Shown: positions 35,440-44,024, counted from the stretch's first letter. The stretch is 64,000 nt of DNA from an uncultured Bacteroidales bacterium (GCA_902779085.1 CACYZY010000009.1:1-64000), one strand, 5' to 3'. Made by a program: numbers and translations. Notes: a model not told the origin generated them from the sequence alone.

Positions 35440-36258
35440 ATGACAGCAGAATCATTATCAAAAATAGTAGAGCATTCGCTAAACAGTGTATCGCTACAGG
35501 ATATAAAAGATGCGAAAAAAAAACCAATAAAGGATCAAATCTTAGCACTTCTTAAGCTTCTGACAGGTGATGTTTTGGGCGCTATAGAATCAGAGGCTCA
35601 AGCAATATCTGACTATAAAGAGAGCGAGTTCTTCCGTAAGTATACATGTTACTTGTATGAACTTGTTGACACAACTCCCGATGAGAGGCATAAGTTTTGC
35701 CAAGAAATTCAAGAAAAAGCAGAGGACTATTCTGGAAATGTTATTCTGGGGATGGTAGATAGACTGGATAATATTAACAAGCAGAGAATACTTGCTCAAT
35801 TGACTATAGCTAAAGTTCATGGATCAATTAGTATTGAGGATTTCTTCCGGCTTCATTCTTTATTGGAAAGAATACCTTGGGTAGACTTGAAAGAGCTACC
35901 AAAATATAAAGATCCGTTCTATGATGAAGGTGGCGATACAGAATTACTATTTGCTACAGGAGCATTGGAAATGATTATTATAGATGCCAAAGGCGGTTCC
36001 AATAAATATATTTTATCTCGACTTGGCGAGATGTTACTGAGATGGGGATTTGGGATTCATTTGGAATTGGAGCATGGGAAGGGCACTAATGTGGAACTTG
36101 ATGCTATAACCGCAGAAGACATAGACGTGATAACAGATGAAAAAATAAAAGCGTCACGTCCTAGATATAAGGATGGCTCATTATATTTCCCAGAGGGTAC
36201 AATATCAGAGGGAATTGAAGATGACGGAGATTCTCTTAATAATATAAAAAAGGAGTAG
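35440..36258 (+). CDS. Hypothetical protein, unknown family
   Basis: 272 residues, not recognised. No signal peptide or membrane helix. The first 140 residues look mostly helical (KKKPIKDQILALLKLLTGDV, HKFCQEIQEKAEDYSG); the middle has SIEDFFRLHSLLERIPWVD and GGSNKYILSRLGEMLLRWGF; the tail is acidic and ends in Lys/Glu. It has its own probable promoter (TATCTTTA at 35397-35404, 36 bases before the start) and stands alone between the RiPP operon and a convergent minus-strand pair. Position at the edge of a defence-like island suggests, but does not show, an immunity or sensor role. Confidence 0.65.
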   Translation: MTAESLSKIVEHSLNSVSLQDIKDAKKKPIKDQILALLKLLTGDVLGAIESEAQAISDYKESEFFRKYTCYLYELVDTTPDERHKFCQEIQEKAEDYSGNVILGMVDRLDNINKQRILAQLTIAKVHGSISIEDFFRLHSLLERIPWVDLKELPKYKDPFYDEGGDTELLFATGALEMIIIDAKGGSNKYILSRLGEMLLRWGFGIHLELEHGKGTNVELDAITAEDIDVITDEKIKASRPRYKDGSLYFPEGTISEGIEDDGDSLNNIKKE

Positions 36259-36384
36259 TGATGTATTTTTATGACTAATTTGTTTGTTTTATATGAAAGA
36301 GATTACAGGTATTGTATAACTTTTATTCATAAGTTCTTTGCCCAATTGTATTAGACTAAAAATGAGAAGCTAGGAGAAGGATGG

Positions 36385-37236
36385 TTAGAAATCAAAACTC
36401 AATTGCGTGTCACCCTTAAAAGGTGGGGCAAGTACACCGATGATGACGAAGGGATTGGGCGAACCCATACGCTGCCATTTAAAGGTGGTACCCATTATCA
36501 GGTGTATATCCTTGCATGCCATTCCCATATACTTGGCTCTAACTTGTTCGCAAGCTTTACGCTCATTTCCAAAGCAACTTTTGATGCAATTTCGGTATAG
36601 CATATTAACTTCCCAATCCTCGACCATGAGCTTACGTTCCTGGCCATCATCCGTTTTGAATCTATAGCTGAACTTGAATGGAATTTGCTCAGCGAGCTTG
36701 AAGTTCTCTTTCCATGTATTCTCATCGAAGATGTCAGTTTGCATTATCTCTGCCTTCAACTTGCTTTCTACCAGTTTCCGTTTCTCAAAGGTATTGTCTT
36801 CCTTTGGCTCATAAACGAAATCTACAATTTCTGAAGGCTTCAGGATGGCAAGTGATAACTCATTACTCTTTGCTAAGTCAATCAGTTCGGTCATGTTGGT
36901 ATAGATGCGCTTGTTCTTTGTCATCCATTCCCTGCGCAGGTCCCAGTTTGCCTTGTTGGGATTCCTGTCTAGCTTATCAAGTAATTTTAGGGTATCCTTT
37001 CCAACTATACGAAAGCTTTCTGGGCGGTCGTCATGGGTCAGGTTCTGCTCAAGGTTTACTTCTATCCATTGCCATTTGGTATAGCGTTCGTATTCTTCAA
37101 GCATGCGGAATGGTACAGGAAAAATACGTATCCATGTACCATCTTCTCTAAAGCCTGCTGTACAAACTGTCTCGATATGTTTAGTTGATAAAGTGGGGTA
37201 GGTCTTGACTATTACAAGAACTTTGGTTAATGCCAT
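36385..37236 (-). CDS. Dual OB-fold-like protein, probable nucleic-acid binding
   Basis: 283 residues. The start VIVKTYPTLSTKHIETVCTA and DGTWIRIFPVPFR, and the end FKWQRMGSPNPFVIIGV, look like the dual-OB (DuOB) proteins that occur beside DUF488 proteins in bacterial conflict loci; this is from memory and not certain. Beta-rich flanks enclose a charged helical middle. No catalytic motif is visible. It lies two bases after the Panacea/DUF488-like gene on the same strand, so the two act together. Confidence 0.55.
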   Translation of the reverse strand: MALTKVLVIVKTYPTLSTKHIETVCTAGFREDGTWIRIFPVPFRMLEEYERYTKWQWIEVNLEQNLTHDDRPESFRIVGKDTLKLLDKLDRNPNKANWDLRREWMTKNKRIYTNMTELIDLAKSNELSLAILKPSEIVDFVYEPKEDNTFEKRKLVESKLKAEIMQTDIFDENTWKENFKLAEQIPFKFSYRFKTDDGQERKLMVEDWEVNMLYRNCIKSCFGNERKACEQVRAKYMGMACKDIHLIMGTTFKWQRMGSPNPFVIIGVLAPPFKGDTQLSFDF

Positions 37237-37237
37237 G

Positions 37238-38152
37238 TTAGATCGCTTTATATGAATAATTAATGTTAGGTAGGGTCATAAGTGCATTTGCAACACGTGT
37301 ACGATGGCATTGACGGGGATCGTGTTCAAAGCAGGTAAGAGCCACGCGGAAGCCTGAGTCTACAATTTCCCTCAGCCTAAGTAGGTGGCTCCAGTTGTCC
37401 TTAAGGGTTGTCTGCTCATAGCGGGAGAACAGACGATCGTAGTCCTCCTGTGATTTTAGCTCCTGACGTTCTCCATTCTCTATGCCGAGTTCTGGGATGT
37501 GGATGTAGCTAATACCTACAGCATCGCAAGCCTTGCTTAATATAGGCTTGGAAAAACCGTACTTCATGCTGAATGCGTTTTTGCGGACATCTACAAGAAC
37601 TCTTATGTCATTCTGAATAAGTATCGTAATATATTTCTCCAGAGAAATGCCTTCATAGCCTATGGTAAACAGCATGGGAGAAGCTTTCTCCAATGTAGAT
37701 TTATATCGGTTCAACTTCGTGATATCATCTTTGTTTAGAATCTGTTCAGCAATCTTGCTCCTAACAGCAAAGAAGGGGTAGTTCTGGTAAATGTAACGGA
37801 TTAGTTCGTTCTGAGTCATACTCCCAAAGCGTTTCTTCGTCTTTTCTAATATTTCCCTGTCAAACAGGTCAAGATGAGATAAGTATCCAGCAGAGTTTAA
37901 AGAATATATCTTTTCCTGTTTCTCGCAGTCTTCTATAGTTATAAAACCGTTCTTTTCTAATGCTACCATATCCTTATTAGCAGAGAATGAAAAACAACCA
38001 TATAGATAGGGTGCAAACTCATATAGGGGCTTTTCCAAGCTCTGTCTATCTACAAAAAGGAAAAGCAGTTTTTGGAACTTTTTGGCAGTAAGGTTACCAC
38101 CGAATGCCTCAAGAACAGAGAGCAACACGATATGTCTGTAGAAAAACGTCAT
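37238..38152 (-). CDS. Panacea-like domain fused to DUF488
   Basis: 304 residues from the chosen ATG. The N-terminal 150 residues (LTAKKFQKLLFLFVD, YGCFSFSANKDMVALEKNGFI) resemble the DUF4065/Panacea type domain found in antitoxin-like proteins. The C-terminal half is DUF488: LFTIGYEGISLEKYI, VLVDVRKNAFS, YIHIPELGI and LTCFEHDPRQCHRTRVA with conserved Cys and His. DUF488 proteins are common in defence neighbourhoods. A frame extension to a TTG at 38176 falls inside the -7 box TATCTTTG, so the ATG at 38152 is used. Confidence 0.72.
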   Translation of the reverse strand: MTFFYRHIVLLSVLEAFGGNLTAKKFQKLLFLFVDRQSLEKPLYEFAPYLYGCFSFSANKDMVALEKNGFITIEDCEKQEKIYSLNSAGYLSHLDLFDREILEKTKKRFGSMTQNELIRYIYQNYPFFAVRSKIAEQILNKDDITKLNRYKSTLEKASPMLFTIGYEGISLEKYITILIQNDIRVLVDVRKNAFSMKYGFSKPILSKACDAVGISYIHIPELGIENGERQELKSQEDYDRLFSRYEQTTLKDNWSHLLRLREIVDSGFRVALTCFEHDPRQCHRTRVANALMTLPNINYSYKAI

Positions 38153-38173
38153 TGTAGCATTATAACCTCGCTG

Positions 38174-38181
38174 CAAAGATA
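38174..38181 (-). promoter_or_regulatory. Promoter -7 box (TATCTTTG) for the DUF488 pair
   Basis: On the minus strand TATCTTTG lies 21 bases upstream of the ATG at 38152. No good -33 TTTG is seen 20 bases further up. Confidence 0.6.
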
Positions 38182-38638
38182 AGCAAAAATAAAACCACGG
38201 CCTATAAAAGCGCTGAAATTATTTTCTATAGTTGTCTTTCACAATACTCTTTCGAATCTTAAAAAAGTGTTGACTGTCTATTGCCTTTGGATGTAACGTG
38301 TCGCTCCTGTTCTTCTTATCTCTGATCCTGTTCATTTGACATGATAATAATAGTAGTCGGAAAATATTAAGGTATGGTGTAGGTTATGGATAATTCTTAT
38401 GAGAATAAACTAAACTATGCCGCGTACCATCAAGCCGTGCTATCAACCTCTCTTTCTTTTGGTAGACAAGGAGCCTCTATTTATAGTTATATGCGTGTAT
38501 TTTACCTTCAAATTCGATAAAAATACGAATTTGGAGATAAATTTATATAAAATCACCAATATTTGAAGAAAATGTTTGGTTGAACAAAAAAAATATTTTG
38601 GCAACAAATTTAGGGTGGAATTCATATAATAAACGAAT
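38182..38638. other. Gene-free AT-rich stretch
   Basis: About 450 bases without a convincing frame on either strand. It separates the minus-strand DUF488 pair from the truncated AbiEi-like gene. A minus-strand frame through it lacks a sensible protein character. Probably a recombination scar plus promoter region. Confidence 0.5.
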
Positions 38639-39352
38639 ATGGCTACAAAAATACAGCTAATAATAGAGACGGCACCTAACAAATCAGTCTTATTTGGTTC
38701 GTGGCTTTCAAGTCAGGGATTGGATGCACGTGGTCAGTATGCTTATATGAAAAGCGGATGGCTTGACCGTATATCGAAAGGGGTTTATAAGATACACGGA
38801 ACAGAACCGACCTTGTTGGCAACTGTATCGTCATATAACACGCAACTTGATAAGAGTTGTGTGGTAGGTGCATATACATCTTTAGAACTTCGAGGATACT
38901 CTCATTATCTTTCTATGGGGAAACCTATGGCTTATCTTTTTACAGACAAAAACAATAAGTTGCCTTCGTGGTTGCTAAGAGAGGAGTGGGATATGATTAT
39001 AAAATATTGGTTGTTTCATACGCTCATGAATTTACATAGTTGTTGCGATTTGCGACTACAAAATAACAAAAAAGGGCGTAAAAAACAACTCGGCGAAGCC
39101 CGAAAACAGGTCGCCGAGGGTGCAACTCTAAAACTAGTTTTAGAAATTCAAGAAAATTTTGGCTCAGTTGAGCGTCTTTTGAGCCAAAAGTTAGATGTGA
39201 ATGCTTATCCTTATCTTATAAGCAGATTTCTCGATGCAATGAACCTCTTTAATGCTATCCTACATTCATTCATAAAGTTATTCACAGCTCCTTTTTCTGT
39301 GATTTTTTGTGTCTTATTCAAGTCTTTCTTGTTTTCAATATTGTCTTCATGA
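38639..39352 (+). pseudogene. Truncated AbiEi-type antitoxin
   Basis: The first 120 residues match the winged-helix N-terminus of AbiEi-type (type IV) antitoxins: KSVLFGSWLSSQGLDARGQY, KSGWLDRISKGVYKIHG and LELRGYSHYLSMGKPM. After about residue 122 (EEWDMIIKYW) the similarity stops; the frame continues through a minus-strand terminator and antisense to the next gene, so residues beyond about 125 are not real protein. The AbiEii nucleotidyltransferase toxin that normally follows is absent. The gene is therefore a remnant. Confidence 0.65.
39079..39118 (-). terminator. Terminator of the AAA/PD-(D/E)xK operon
   Basis: Read on the minus strand, CTCGGCGA and TCGCCGAG pair perfectly around a 14-base loop and are followed by TTGTTTTTT. 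It ends the minus-strand operon whose last gene stops at 39211. Confidence 0.8.
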
Positions 39353-39582
39353 AAATGAATTAGACAATCAACAGCTTTGTCAATTGTATTCTCTGCTATT
39401 GGCGTTGGATATCCCATGGCATTCACTAAAGAACAACTCAGCAACTCCGCACATTCTGGGGCATCCATTAGGGTTCTAACTTTACGTACATATTCTTTCT
39501 GTTCCTCCTGTTCGTACTTTTGCTCTAAGATTATCAAAAAGATGTCGGCAAGAGTACGTAGTCTTTCATCTCTATCTTGCAT
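39211..39582 (-). CDS. Small helical protein of the AAA/nuclease operon
   Basis: 123 residues, not recognised. Predominantly charged helices (RDERLRTLADIFLIILEQKY, EEQKEYVRKVRTLM) with no membrane segment and no motif. It follows the PD-(D/E)xK-like gene by seven bases on the same strand and precedes the operon terminator. It could be a regulatory or bridging subunit. Confidence 0.6.
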   Translation of the reverse strand: MQDRDERLRTLADIFLIILEQKYEQEEQKEYVRKVRTLMDAPECAELLSCSLVNAMGYPTPIAENTIDKAVDCLIHFHEDNIENKKDLNKTQKITEKGAVNNFMNECRIALKRFIASRNLLIR

Positions 39583-39589
39583 GATGTAT

Positions 39590-40144
39590 TTAATCTAAAA
39601 AACGAGCTATAGGAAATATACCAACACTATTAAAAGTTATAAACTCTTGCGTCTTATCAATGGTACCCCTTCCTTTTGTCAACAACTTAGAAGATTTGCA
39701 TTCTTTCAATTTAACTTTACGTGTCACAATATTATTGCGATTGAAAGGCTCATCTCCAAAGTCTTCGTGAAGCCTTTCTGCAGAGCTATAAATATACTCC
39801 ATAAAAGTCTGAGATGCTTTTAACTGCTTTTCTGCATCAGCTGAAGCTCCTCGTTTCATCTCAATAAGAAAAACATATGGTTTTCCATTCAAATCTACTA
39901 ACAACACATAGTCACAAAACTTCCTTAATCCTTCTGGTGACTCATCCGATTGATTAAAGAAGGGCAAAAATTCTGTAACATCCAGATCGAATCGATACAA
40001 GGCAGATACGATATTCCTTCGTCCTGTTTTATCAAGTTGAACTTTCTGAGGCTTATGGGCTCCCTTACTCTCAATCATCCATTCTTGAGAAGGTGAAAGG
40101 AATGATTTATCTAAAATGCGGAATAACTGGCTGTATTCACTCAT
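39590..40144 (-). CDS. PD-(D/E)xK nuclease-like protein
   Basis: 184 residues. The sequence CDYVLLVDLNGKPYVFLIEMKRG carries Asp78 and Glu95-x-Lys97 at the spacing of the PD-(D/E)xK nuclease core, with a hydrophobic strand before ExK. No other domain is clear. Its start codon overlaps the stop of the AAA ATPase gene by four bases (ATGA), so the two proteins are made in equal amounts and probably form a complex. An ATPase plus nuclease pair is a common plan for anti-phage systems. Confidence 0.65.
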   Translation of the reverse strand: MSEYSQLFRILDKSFLSPSQEWMIESKGAHKPQKVQLDKTGRRNIVSALYRFDLDVTEFLPFFNQSDESPEGLRKFCDYVLLVDLNGKPYVFLIEMKRGASADAEKQLKASQTFMEYIYSSAERLHEDFGDEPFNRNNIVTRKVKLKECKSSKLLTKGRGTIDKTQEFITFNSVGIFPIARFLD

Positions 40145-41517
40145 ACGTATTCCTCCTGCATACGGTCATAGAGTGTTTCCGTGATTTTGTTCTGGCTATT
40201 GATGGTATTATCTATGCTCTCTACAGCAAAACCATCGTTCTCGACCTTTACATCAACGACATCAAGGAATCGTTTCGACTTGCCATAATTGAAGTATTTG
40301 ACGACTACAGTTTCTTTATTCATGAGCATCTCTTCCTTATATCCCATTTCATTTATTAGTTGTGCATCATGGTGATAAAGGCTCCCTGCCATAATGAGAT
40401 TATTGACTTCTCGAACCATATAGTCGCTATGCGTGCTAACTATAAGACGTAAGCCCATTTTTGAGAGCATAGAGAATATTCGCACTAAAGCAATTTGGAC
40501 ATCTGGGTGAAAGTTCATTTCTGGCTCATCAATAATCAGCAAATCACCTTTGCGGGCAATGTGCTTCAGATAAATAACAAGACTTGACATCGTTTTAACA
40601 ATGGAAGATGCCATATGAATAGGCAGATGTTTAGAGCGTCCTGCTTTTTCTGAAATAAATTCCACATCACCATTCCTCGTAATTTTGACCTCTCCATGTA
40701 GGATACCTTTCTCAATCTGTTCTGCAAACTGATAATATGGCCCATTGAATTTCTGTACATTCTCCAAGTCATTAGCTATACGAAGACTACTTCTCACTGC
40801 TAATGGATAACGGCGCGAACTGCTGTTCACCATGTCGAAAATGTCTAATTCAGATTGACCACTTTTCTGCTGAATGCGGTCAATTAGTTCGTTTCTGCTT
40901 AGCGACAACTCTGTCTTAAATGTATAGATAGAGTTACGTTCAACCGTCAACATCCGAACTCCCCCAATATTTCCAAAACAGAGTATACGAAAATAGTGAC
41001 TCAGCATAAAACGAATATTCATCAGGCTATCGCGTATAATATTCTGAGCCTTAATATTTGCTTGATATCTGACAACGTCAGAATCTGCATCCTTTTCAAG
41101 AACCACTTCTGCATCATTGTTGCCTGAAACAAGACGGCAAGGCTGACTGACAATTTTTTCAAATTCGTTATCAGATAGTGACAAAGTCAATTCAAATTGG
41201 CTAAACAACTTCTCCACCATTGAATCACCAATACCGAAGATACTGCCCAATTTGGATTTCATTCCTTTAGCAAGGTCTCCGATATATTCATCTATCAATT
41301 CACGACGAAGCACAAATTGTTGTTCTGATAAAATCTGTTTGGCAATTTTGTCCAATCCTTTTGAATCATCATAGTCAGAATCCTCATTGATTGCATACAA
41401 AAGATAAGACATGTACGTTTTACCAGTACTATTGGGGCCACAAAATAAGGTGAACGGCTTTTGTAAGTCCACAACAGCCTTTCGAATCGGTCCTAAATAT
41501 GATACATCTGCAATCAT
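40141..41517 (-). CDS. AAA/ABC-type ATPase of a putative defence operon
   Basis: 458 residues. ABC-like (AAA_15/OLD-related) ATPase. Walker A is FCGPNSTGKT (residues 25-34); Walker B is LLIIDEPEMNFHPD, followed by RLIVSTHSDYMVREV with the switch His. A long helical insertion lies between. The NxxGKT form and the EPEMNFHP motif are those of OLD/RecF-like defence ATPases. The C-terminus (after residue 400) is not a TOPRIM domain, so nuclease activity probably comes from the overlapping PD-(D/E)xK protein. Confidence 0.82.
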   Translation of the reverse strand: MIADVSYLGPIRKAVVDLQKPFTLFCGPNSTGKTYMSYLLYAINEDSDYDDSKGLDKIAKQILSEQQFVLRRELIDEYIGDLAKGMKSKLGSIFGIGDSMVEKLFSQFELTLSLSDNEFEKIVSQPCRLVSGNNDAEVVLEKDADSDVVRYQANIKAQNIIRDSLMNIRFMLSHYFRILCFGNIGGVRMLTVERNSIYTFKTELSLSRNELIDRIQQKSGQSELDIFDMVNSSSRRYPLAVRSSLRIANDLENVQKFNGPYYQFAEQIEKGILHGEVKITRNGDVEFISEKAGRSKHLPIHMASSIVKTMSSLVIYLKHIARKGDLLIIDEPEMNFHPDVQIALVRIFSMLSKMGLRLIVSTHSDYMVREVNNLIMAGSLYHHDAQLINEMGYKEEMLMNKETVVVKYFNYGKSKRFLDVVDVKVENDGFAVESIDNTINSQNKITETLYDRMQEEYV

Positions 41518-41554
41518 ACCAATGAAAAAATTGTTAGAAATCTATTCGCGGTTG

Positions 41555-41562
41555 CAAAGGTA
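41555..41562 (-). promoter_or_regulatory. Promoter -7 box for the AAA/nuclease operon
   Basis: On the minus strand TACCTTTG lies 37 bases before the start at 41517, in the 113-base gap after the Crp-like gene. Confidence 0.6.
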
Positions 41563-41630
41563 CAACTTTATTTTGAAATTCCGTCCGATCAGGACGTTAA
41601 AAGTAACGAAATGGACTTGTTCTTGCACTT

Positions 41631-42224
41631 TTATTGCCCGAATGTAATCTCCTTGCGTAGTTTGCTCAGGTAGATGGGCGTGATGTTGAGGAACGAGGCG
41701 ATGTCCTTCAGCGAGAGCATCTGCACCACCTGAGGACAGCGGTCGATGAGACGACGGTAGCAACTGCGGGCGGTGTAGCGGTAATGGTCGAGGTCGCGGC
41801 AATAGACCATCTTGAACAGGTTCTTCAGGATCTTCACGTCCATCTTCGCCATCTTCGGGTCGTTGTCGAACAGTGCCTGCAGCTCCTGTCCGCTGATGAT
41901 GCGCACCTCGCACGGCATGTCCGCCTCGATGCTCACCTCCGACACGTCGCCGTCGAGGCAGTACGGGAAGTCGGCCACGAACTCGCCCTCGAAGGCGAAG
42001 CCCGTGCAGTAGTCCTTGCCCTCCTCGTCGTTGTGAACCATGTACTTGAAGCATCCGCGCTCCACGAAGGCCACCCACTGCACCGGCTCGCCCGCCTCCT
42101 CCAGCGTCTCGCCGCGCTCCATCACGCGCCGCTCCCCGTGCTCCATGCAGTACTCCCGCAGGAACTCCAGGTCCAGCCCCTCCTTGTAGGTGTTGAATTG
42201 CTTGTTCGTTGTCATTTTCGTCAA
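41631..42224 (-). CDS. Crp/Fnr-family regulator, unusually GC-rich
   Basis: 197 residues. Cyclic-nucleotide-binding fold at residues 15-120 (ERGETLEEAGEPVQWVAFV, GCFKYMVHNDEEG), then a helical link and a C-terminal HTH (LSLKDIASFLNITPIYLSKLRKE). The usual effector residues are not clear, as in many Bacteroidota members. The gene is visibly far richer in G and C than its neighbours, with long C/G runs, so all frames stay open. It probably came from another genome. It has its own -7 box 18 bases upstream of its start. Confidence 0.82.
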   Translation of the reverse strand: MTKMTTNKQFNTYKEGLDLEFLREYCMEHGERRVMERGETLEEAGEPVQWVAFVERGCFKYMVHNDEEGKDYCTGFAFEGEFVADFPYCLDGDVSEVSIEADMPCEVRIISGQELQALFDNDPKMAKMDVKILKNLFKMVYCRDLDHYRYTARSCYRRLIDRCPQVVQMLSLKDIASFLNITPIYLSKLRKEITFGQ

Positions 42225-42242
42225 TTATCTGATTCGTGGGTG

Positions 42243-42250
42243 CAAAGGTA
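42243..42250 (-). promoter_or_regulatory. Promoter -7 box for the Crp-like gene
   Basis: TACCTTTG on the minus strand, 18 bases before the start at 42224. The AT-rich flank changes abruptly into the GC-rich gene just after it. Confidence 0.65.
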
Positions 42251-42382
42251 GTCATTTTTCATCACAAATCGTTTCTTTTTGTTATACCACAGCCTTGTTT
42301 TAGACAAAATTTGTATATATTACATACTAAACGATGCTATTTTCATCAAATTACTTTAAGAAAGTGAAAAAATCACCATTCT

Positions 42383-42416
42383 TTTGCTTCCGTAAGAAGA
42401 TAATTTCTTATCTTTG
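42383..42416 (+). promoter_or_regulatory. Promoter for the cyclase-like/DUF3307 pair
   Basis: TTTG (42383-42386), 22 bases, then TATCTTTG (42409-42416). The leader to 42510 is about 85 bases and holds short CTTGT/ACAAG complementary pieces that could fold in more than one way. Confidence 0.6.
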
Positions 42417-42509
42417 CAAGCGAATAAGCTTGTATTAAAATAAAACAAGTGAAAAAGATTGTATTTAAAGCAAACAAGTCTATGCGCTTGTAGATAAATT
42501 ATAGAAAAT

Positions 42510-43163
42510 ATGTATGCTGCAATATCCGCTGATGTAGTTTCATCGACTTCTCTCTCTCGGGAGTCGATGATTGAACTCAACGAAAAGTTGAAGAAGTGCC
42601 TATACATTCTTGAAAGACGTTATCAAGGCTTTTGGGGGCGTATTGTTAAAGGCGACTCTATCGAATGTATCATGAGCAGGCCCGAAGATGCTTTTGAAGT
42701 GGCACTGATTCTGAAAACGTGGGTTAAATCGTTTGAACCTAGCAATATACAAGAAGACAAGCGATTTAATAGGTACGGCCTTAGGATAGCTATAGGCATC
42801 GGTGAGATGAAGACTCTTGACCGTGGCTTAGATATGATGGATGGCGATGCCATTTATCGTTCTGGACGTGCTATGGACAAACTTGTTGGACGAGCCAAAT
42901 ATTCATTTGTAATTTCAATGGCTGACAATGAGCATGAGCAAGCATTACAAGTTATATTAACATTAGTCAATCAACTTTTGAATAATGCAACAGCTCGCAA
43001 ATGTGAGACCCTTTGTGAAAGGATTCTTTCATCAGACACAAGTAAAACAGCTGAAAAAATGGGTATCTCTGTCTCTGGGGTCAATCAAACATTAAAGGAT
43101 CTTGGTTGGAGTGCCATAGAACAAGCAATTTTATATTATCGAAAAATAACATCAAAACTATGA
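42510..43163 (+). CDS. SatD-like protein with cyclase-type core
   Basis: 217 residues. The start AAISADVVSSTSLS (Asp8) and KGDSIECIM (Asp49) have the pattern of the two metal-binding Asp of class III nucleotide cyclases, followed by GLRIAIGIGEM. This matches the SatD family as I recall it. The C-terminal 60 residues hold a helix-turn-helix (SKTAEKMGISVSGVNQTLKDL). So it may make a nucleotide signal, or only share the fold. The stop overlaps the start of the DUF3307 membrane gene (ATGA), so the pair works together. Confidence 0.65.
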   Translation: MYAAISADVVSSTSLSRESMIELNEKLKKCLYILERRYQGFWGRIVKGDSIECIMSRPEDAFEVALILKTWVKSFEPSNIQEDKRFNRYGLRIAIGIGEMKTLDRGLDMMDGDAIYRSGRAMDKLVGRAKYSFVISMADNEHEQALQVILTLVNQLLNNATARKCETLCERILSSDTSKTAEKMGISVSGVNQTLKDLGWSAIEQAILYYRKITSKL

Positions 43164-43951
43164 TAAGTAATTTGTTTTTCAATCTTATTATTGCTCACAT
43201 TCTGGGCGATTTTTATCTGCAATGGGGTTCTTCTTGTAAGAACAAGATTTTGCATTCTGTAAAGGGGAAAGATTTGTGGTTACATTCACTGGTAGTTGGA
43301 ATACTCTCATGGATTGCAATATGGGATTTAAGGGGATGGTGGCTTGCCGCTTGTATAATGGCACTCCATTTTTTGATTGACTGGTTTAAGTCGTGTATGC
43401 AACTAAAATGTAATATTTTCAATGTAGACAAATCAGATTCTTCCAAATTGGTTGATGGCGACAACAAACGGTATGATTTGTGGATATTTGTTGTTGATCA
43501 AATTATTCACATTGCTGTCATCGTAGTATTTGCTAATATTTGGCTGAGAGCAAATAATGATTGGCAGCAATTCGGATGGCTTCATGAGTTTGCGATTAAT
43601 CACCCGCTGCGTATGAATACCATCGTCGCTATGATGTTAGCTTTAAAACCAGCAAACATCTTGGTATTACTTATTCTTGGAGCTTGTAAAGTAAGCATTA
43701 CTCCAACTGAGAATGATGACCATGGTAATTTCCATTCAGGAGAACTTATTGGATGGCTGGAGCGTGGACTCATGTTGTTATTTGTTGTTATGTCTCAATA
43801 CGAAGCTATTGGTTTCCTTATTGCAGCAAAATCCATTCTTCGGTTCAATGAAGCGTCGTCGGGTAGTGAAAAATCTGAATATGTGTTGACAGGAACACTA
43901 CTTTCATTGGCAATTGCGCTGGCTTTAGGTATATTTACATTAAAAATATAA
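43160..43951 (+). CDS. DUF3307 membrane protein
   Basis: 263 residues from the ATG at 43160. The N-terminus has LIIAHILGDFYLQ, the DUF3307 hallmark, then several hydrophobic helices (LVVGILSWIAIWDLRGWWLA, FVVDQIIHIAVIVVFANIW, LLSLAIALALGIFTLKI), so it spans the inner membrane four to seven times. The function of DUF3307 is unknown. Coupled to a cyclase-like protein, it could be a membrane effector. A longer frame from 43106 adds 18 residues antiparallel to domain logic and is rejected. Confidence 0.78.
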   Translation: MISNLFFNLIIAHILGDFYLQWGSSCKNKILHSVKGKDLWLHSLVVGILSWIAIWDLRGWWLAACIMALHFLIDWFKSCMQLKCNIFNVDKSDSSKLVDGDNKRYDLWIFVVDQIIHIAVIVVFANIWLRANNDWQQFGWLHEFAINHPLRMNTIVAMMLALKPANILVLLILGACKVSITPTENDDHGNFHSGELIGWLERGLMLLFVVMSQYEAIGFLIAAKSILRFNEASSGSEKSEYVLTGTLLSLAIALALGIFTLKI

Positions 43952-44024
43952 TTTCTCAAAGCGGCCCCCCAATAGCATAAAGAATAAATATACATTGATG
44001 AATAGTTATTTATAACTTGAAAAA

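Noticed and set aside
38443-38682. Minus-strand frame of 79 codons upstream of the AbiEi-like gene
   Set aside because: Low-complexity hydrophobic sequence over AT-rich DNA, overlapping the start of a better supported frame.
41542-42255. Long open frames on both strands around the Crp-like gene
   Set aside because: They arise from the high GC content; the translations (Gly/Arg-rich and His/Leu-rich) lack protein character, while the 41631-42224 frame has clear Crp and HTH motifs.
43106-43159. Longer start for the DUF3307 protein
   Set aside because: It would overlap the cyclase-like gene by 58 bases; the ATG at 43160 gives the normal ATGA overlap and starts at the family motif.
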